From Sedimenticola hydrogenitrophicus (GTDB taxonomy: Bacteria > Pseudomonadota > Gammaproteobacteria > Chromatiales > Chromatiaceae), in assembly GCF_025175675.1 (NCBI RefSeq), contig NZ_JANIOA010000001.1:248001-312000 (forward strand): a stretch of 64,000 nt of DNA. The letters run 5' to 3'. Of the stretch, positions 62,605 through 64,000 are shown piece by piece. The position numbers and the translations under genes are program-made. A model generated the notes under the pieces. The model saw only the letters and a program-made list of their open reading frames with translations, did no database searches and was not told where the DNA came from. The stretch's first letter is position 1. Every line of letters starts with the position of its first letter.

Positions 62605-62627
62605 GTGGGCACGTTGTTTGTGCCCAC
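62605..62627 (+). terminator. hairpin after the EF-G-like gene
   Basis: GTGGGCAC-GTTGTTT-GTGCCCAC, perfect 8-bp stem, 53 nt after the stop. No T-run; could be a terminator or part of the adjoining repeat. Confidence 0.5.
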
Positions 62628-62643
62628 GCGGTCGCCTCAATGT

Positions 62644-62791
62644 GTAGGATGGGTGGAGGCGCACAACCTCCCTTGTTGGAGACTCTCCGCGGCTAGGGCG
62701 CGCCGTAACCCATCTTCGGATGAGACCGTACGATAGGTGACACGCCGGACGGTGTTGATGGGTTACGTCGTTCCTCCTCCACCCATCCTAC
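62644..62791. repeat. GTAGGATGGGTGGAG inverted-repeat element
   Basis: Perfect 15-bp ends GTAGGATGGGTGGAG (62644-62658) and complement (62777-62791), same as 36073-36228. It lies 13 bp from the dsrR stop, where dsrS would be expected in a complete dsr cluster. Confidence 0.82.
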
Positions 62792-62803
62792 GCCCTCGTC
62801 AGG

Positions 62804-63127
62804 TTATCGGGAGCGCGTCTTGGCCGCCGGCACGTAGTTGGCGTCGTTGGGGTTGAGAAAAATAAACCGCAGTTCCCCGTCATCCAGCTGTGCATAATCC
62901 ATTACCGTTTCATCCAGCAGCGGGGCATACTGTGGCTCCATCACCACCTCGATGCCGTTGCTGACGACACGGATATCCTCCGCTTTGGCCTCATCGAAGC
63001 CCATGAGGTAATCGATGCTGCCATCCTCTTTCATCCGAGCGGCCATACGCAGCGCCATACCCTCGGTACCGCCCTGTTCGGCGGCATTGCGCACCTGCTC
63101 GGCGGCAGCTTCTGTGATTTCAAACAT
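62804..63127 (-). CDS. dsrR: DsrR, cysteine-free IscA-like protein of the dsr locus
   Basis: 107 residues with the A-type carrier (HesB/IscA) fold (EAAAEQVRNAAEQ...MALRMAA and GIEVVMEP). All three iron-sulfur cysteines of IscA are missing; the C-terminal CGCG site reads NPNDAN. This is the hallmark of DsrR in Allochromatium-type dsr operons, where it affects expression rather than building clusters (family knowledge). It follows the dsrN-like gene by 119 bp. Elsewhere a plain HesB-like gene would be the alternative, but the missing cysteines and neighbour favour DsrR. Confidence 0.85.
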   Translation of the reverse strand: MFEITEAAAEQVRNAAEQGGTEGMALRMAARMKEDGSIDYLMGFDEAKAEDIRVVSNGIEVVMEPQYAPLLDETVMDYAQLDDGELRFIFLNPNDANYVPAAKTRSR

Positions 63128-63246
63128 GCGAAAACTCCATACTGCTGTAGGGGTGATCCGTGAGTGAGATTACCCCGGTTATACCTGCCCGTTCAATTAT
63201 CTATTTTTTCGCCGGCACTCATCCCTCATCAGCCCGCATCTTGCTG

Positions 63247-64000
63247 TTATTTTGTCCTGCTGTCCCGGCATCGGATTACATGTGCCAGAAATCGTTCAAT
63301 CCAGTAATTGCCACCCACATCCCGCAGGTGGGTATAGCTGGCCAGGAGATTTTTATAGACCACACCATCGTTGGTTCCGTCAATGCCGGTACCCCGTGTC
63401 ACCTTGAAGGCGAAACGGATCCCCGGGTCCAGATTCTCCAGCGCCGAGTAGTGGAACTCGTGGGCGGCGATGCCGCCAGCAGCACCAGAAGCGCAGCCCG
63501 GTACCATCGGCCAGGGGCTCGCCTCGGTCTCCTCCAGCCGGACATAGCCGCGGCCCTGGGGGCGTTCATACATCACCACATCGCCGGGAATCGCCCCCAC
63601 CATCTCGCACTGTTTATCCTTCCATGTCAGACGCCGGGACAGATACATCAGTCCGCCACACTCGGCATAGACCGGACCACCCTGTTCGATGAAATCCCGG
63701 ATCTCCCGGCGCAATGAGACATTGGCCTGGAGTTCCTCCATTACCATCTCGGGAAAACCACCGCCGATGAACAGCCCGTCCATCGGCGGCAGTTGCGGGT
63801 CATTCAGGGTATCAAAGGGCACCAGTTCGACACCCTGGTTGCGCATTTTCTGCAGGTCACCCGGATAATAGAAACCAAAGGCCCGATCCCGCGGATAACC
63901 GATACGCAACCGCTCGGCGGGCAGCTGGATTTCCGGCTGTTCGACATAATCCAGCGCCGGCACCTCAGCGGCGATGGCGAGAATCCGGTCGATGTCCACC
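63247..64000 (-). CDS. dsrN: DsrN, cobyrinate a,c-diamide synthase-like amidase (5' end beyond window)
   Basis: C-terminal 251 residues of a CobB/CbiA-type glutamine-dependent amidase. Class I glutaminase nucleophile in YAECGGLMYL and catalytic HEFHYS are present; GLFIGGGFPEMVMEELQ is the domain entry. DsrN in sulfur oxidisers is thought to amidate siroheme for DsrAB. Identity as DsrN rather than a B12 enzyme rests on the DsrR neighbour, since both share the domain. It starts outside the window. Confidence 0.85.
   Translation of the reverse strand, partial: VDIDRILAIAAEVPALDYVEQPEIQLPAERLRIGYPRDRAFGFYYPGDLQKMRNQGVELVPFDTLNDPQLPPMDGLFIGGGFPEMVMEELQANVSLRREIRDFIEQGGPVYAECGGLMYLSRRLTWKDKQCEMVGAIPGDVVMYERPQGRGYVRLEETEASPWPMVPGCASGAAGGIAAHEFHYSALENLDPGIRFAFKVTRGTGIDGTNDGVVYKNLLASYTHLRDVGGNYWIERFLAHVIRCRDSRTK

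Noticed and set aside
1-64000. CRISPR array, tRNA or rRNA genes
   Set aside because: No direct-repeat/spacer series and no cloverleaf or rRNA sequence recognised by eye.

Overview
This 64 kb window comes from a GC-rich chromosome of a gammaproteobacterium. The best single clue to lifestyle is at the right edge: a cobyrinate a,c-diamide synthase-like gene (running off the window) followed by an IscA-like gene with no cysteines. That is the dsrN-dsrR pair at the end of the reverse dissimilatory sulfite reductase locus of sulfur-oxidising Chromatiales and related symbionts. A HybOABC uptake hydrogenase, assimilatory nitrate/nitrite genes (nirBD, narK), box genes for aerobic benzoyl-CoA breakdown and a PrsT-type TPR protein fit a metabolically flexible, free-living or symbiotic sulfur oxidiser (Sedimenticola/Thiodiazotropha-like; this placement is inference).

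Layout. 1-5.5 kb (mostly minus): YoaA helicase with a nuclease-like partner, PBP1B with a TPR lipoprotein, and a YkuD L,D-transpeptidase. 5.7-15.8 kb: an RRM protein, an RsbU-type response regulator plus STAS pair, DUF1127 divergent from a LysR regulator, riboflavin synthase, UDG-family and CBS proteins, a hydrolase, a lectin-like secreted protein, an AhpD-like protein and a diguanylate cyclase. 16-18.8 kb: membrane hemerythrin and a DUF1326/DUF2182 pair. 18.9-20.7 kb: an AT-rich island with an M48 peptidase and a small secreted protein separated by a candidate integron attC site. 21-27.6 kb: nirBD divergent from narK and a kinase/phosphatase fusion, with back-to-back sigma-54 promoters and NtrC-like sites. 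28-32.4 kb: a two-domain thioredoxin and boxCB with a BoxR-type operator. 32.9-35.9 kb: oxyR divergent from rubrerythrin, rubredoxin and rubredoxin reductase, a peroxide-reducing chain. 36.3-43 kb: hybOABC, a terminator and repeat, then hybD-hypC-hybE. 43.5-45.8 kb: an unknown protein with a Ser/Thr kinase that carries a cyclic-nucleotide domain. 46-60 kb: solitary NosD-like protein, SDR, B12-type radical SAM, PrsT, ZntB, PepN, a heme-sensor diguanylate cyclase, GrxC and Hsp15. 60.5-64 kb: EF-G-like GTPase, dsrR and dsrN.

Intergenic space is unusually rich in palindromic and nested inverted-repeat elements (at least 15 here). Several begin at or inside the stop codon of the neighbouring gene, two share an internal 30-bp core, and two carry likely target-site duplications. 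No rRNA, tRNA, CRISPR array or intact transposase gene was seen.
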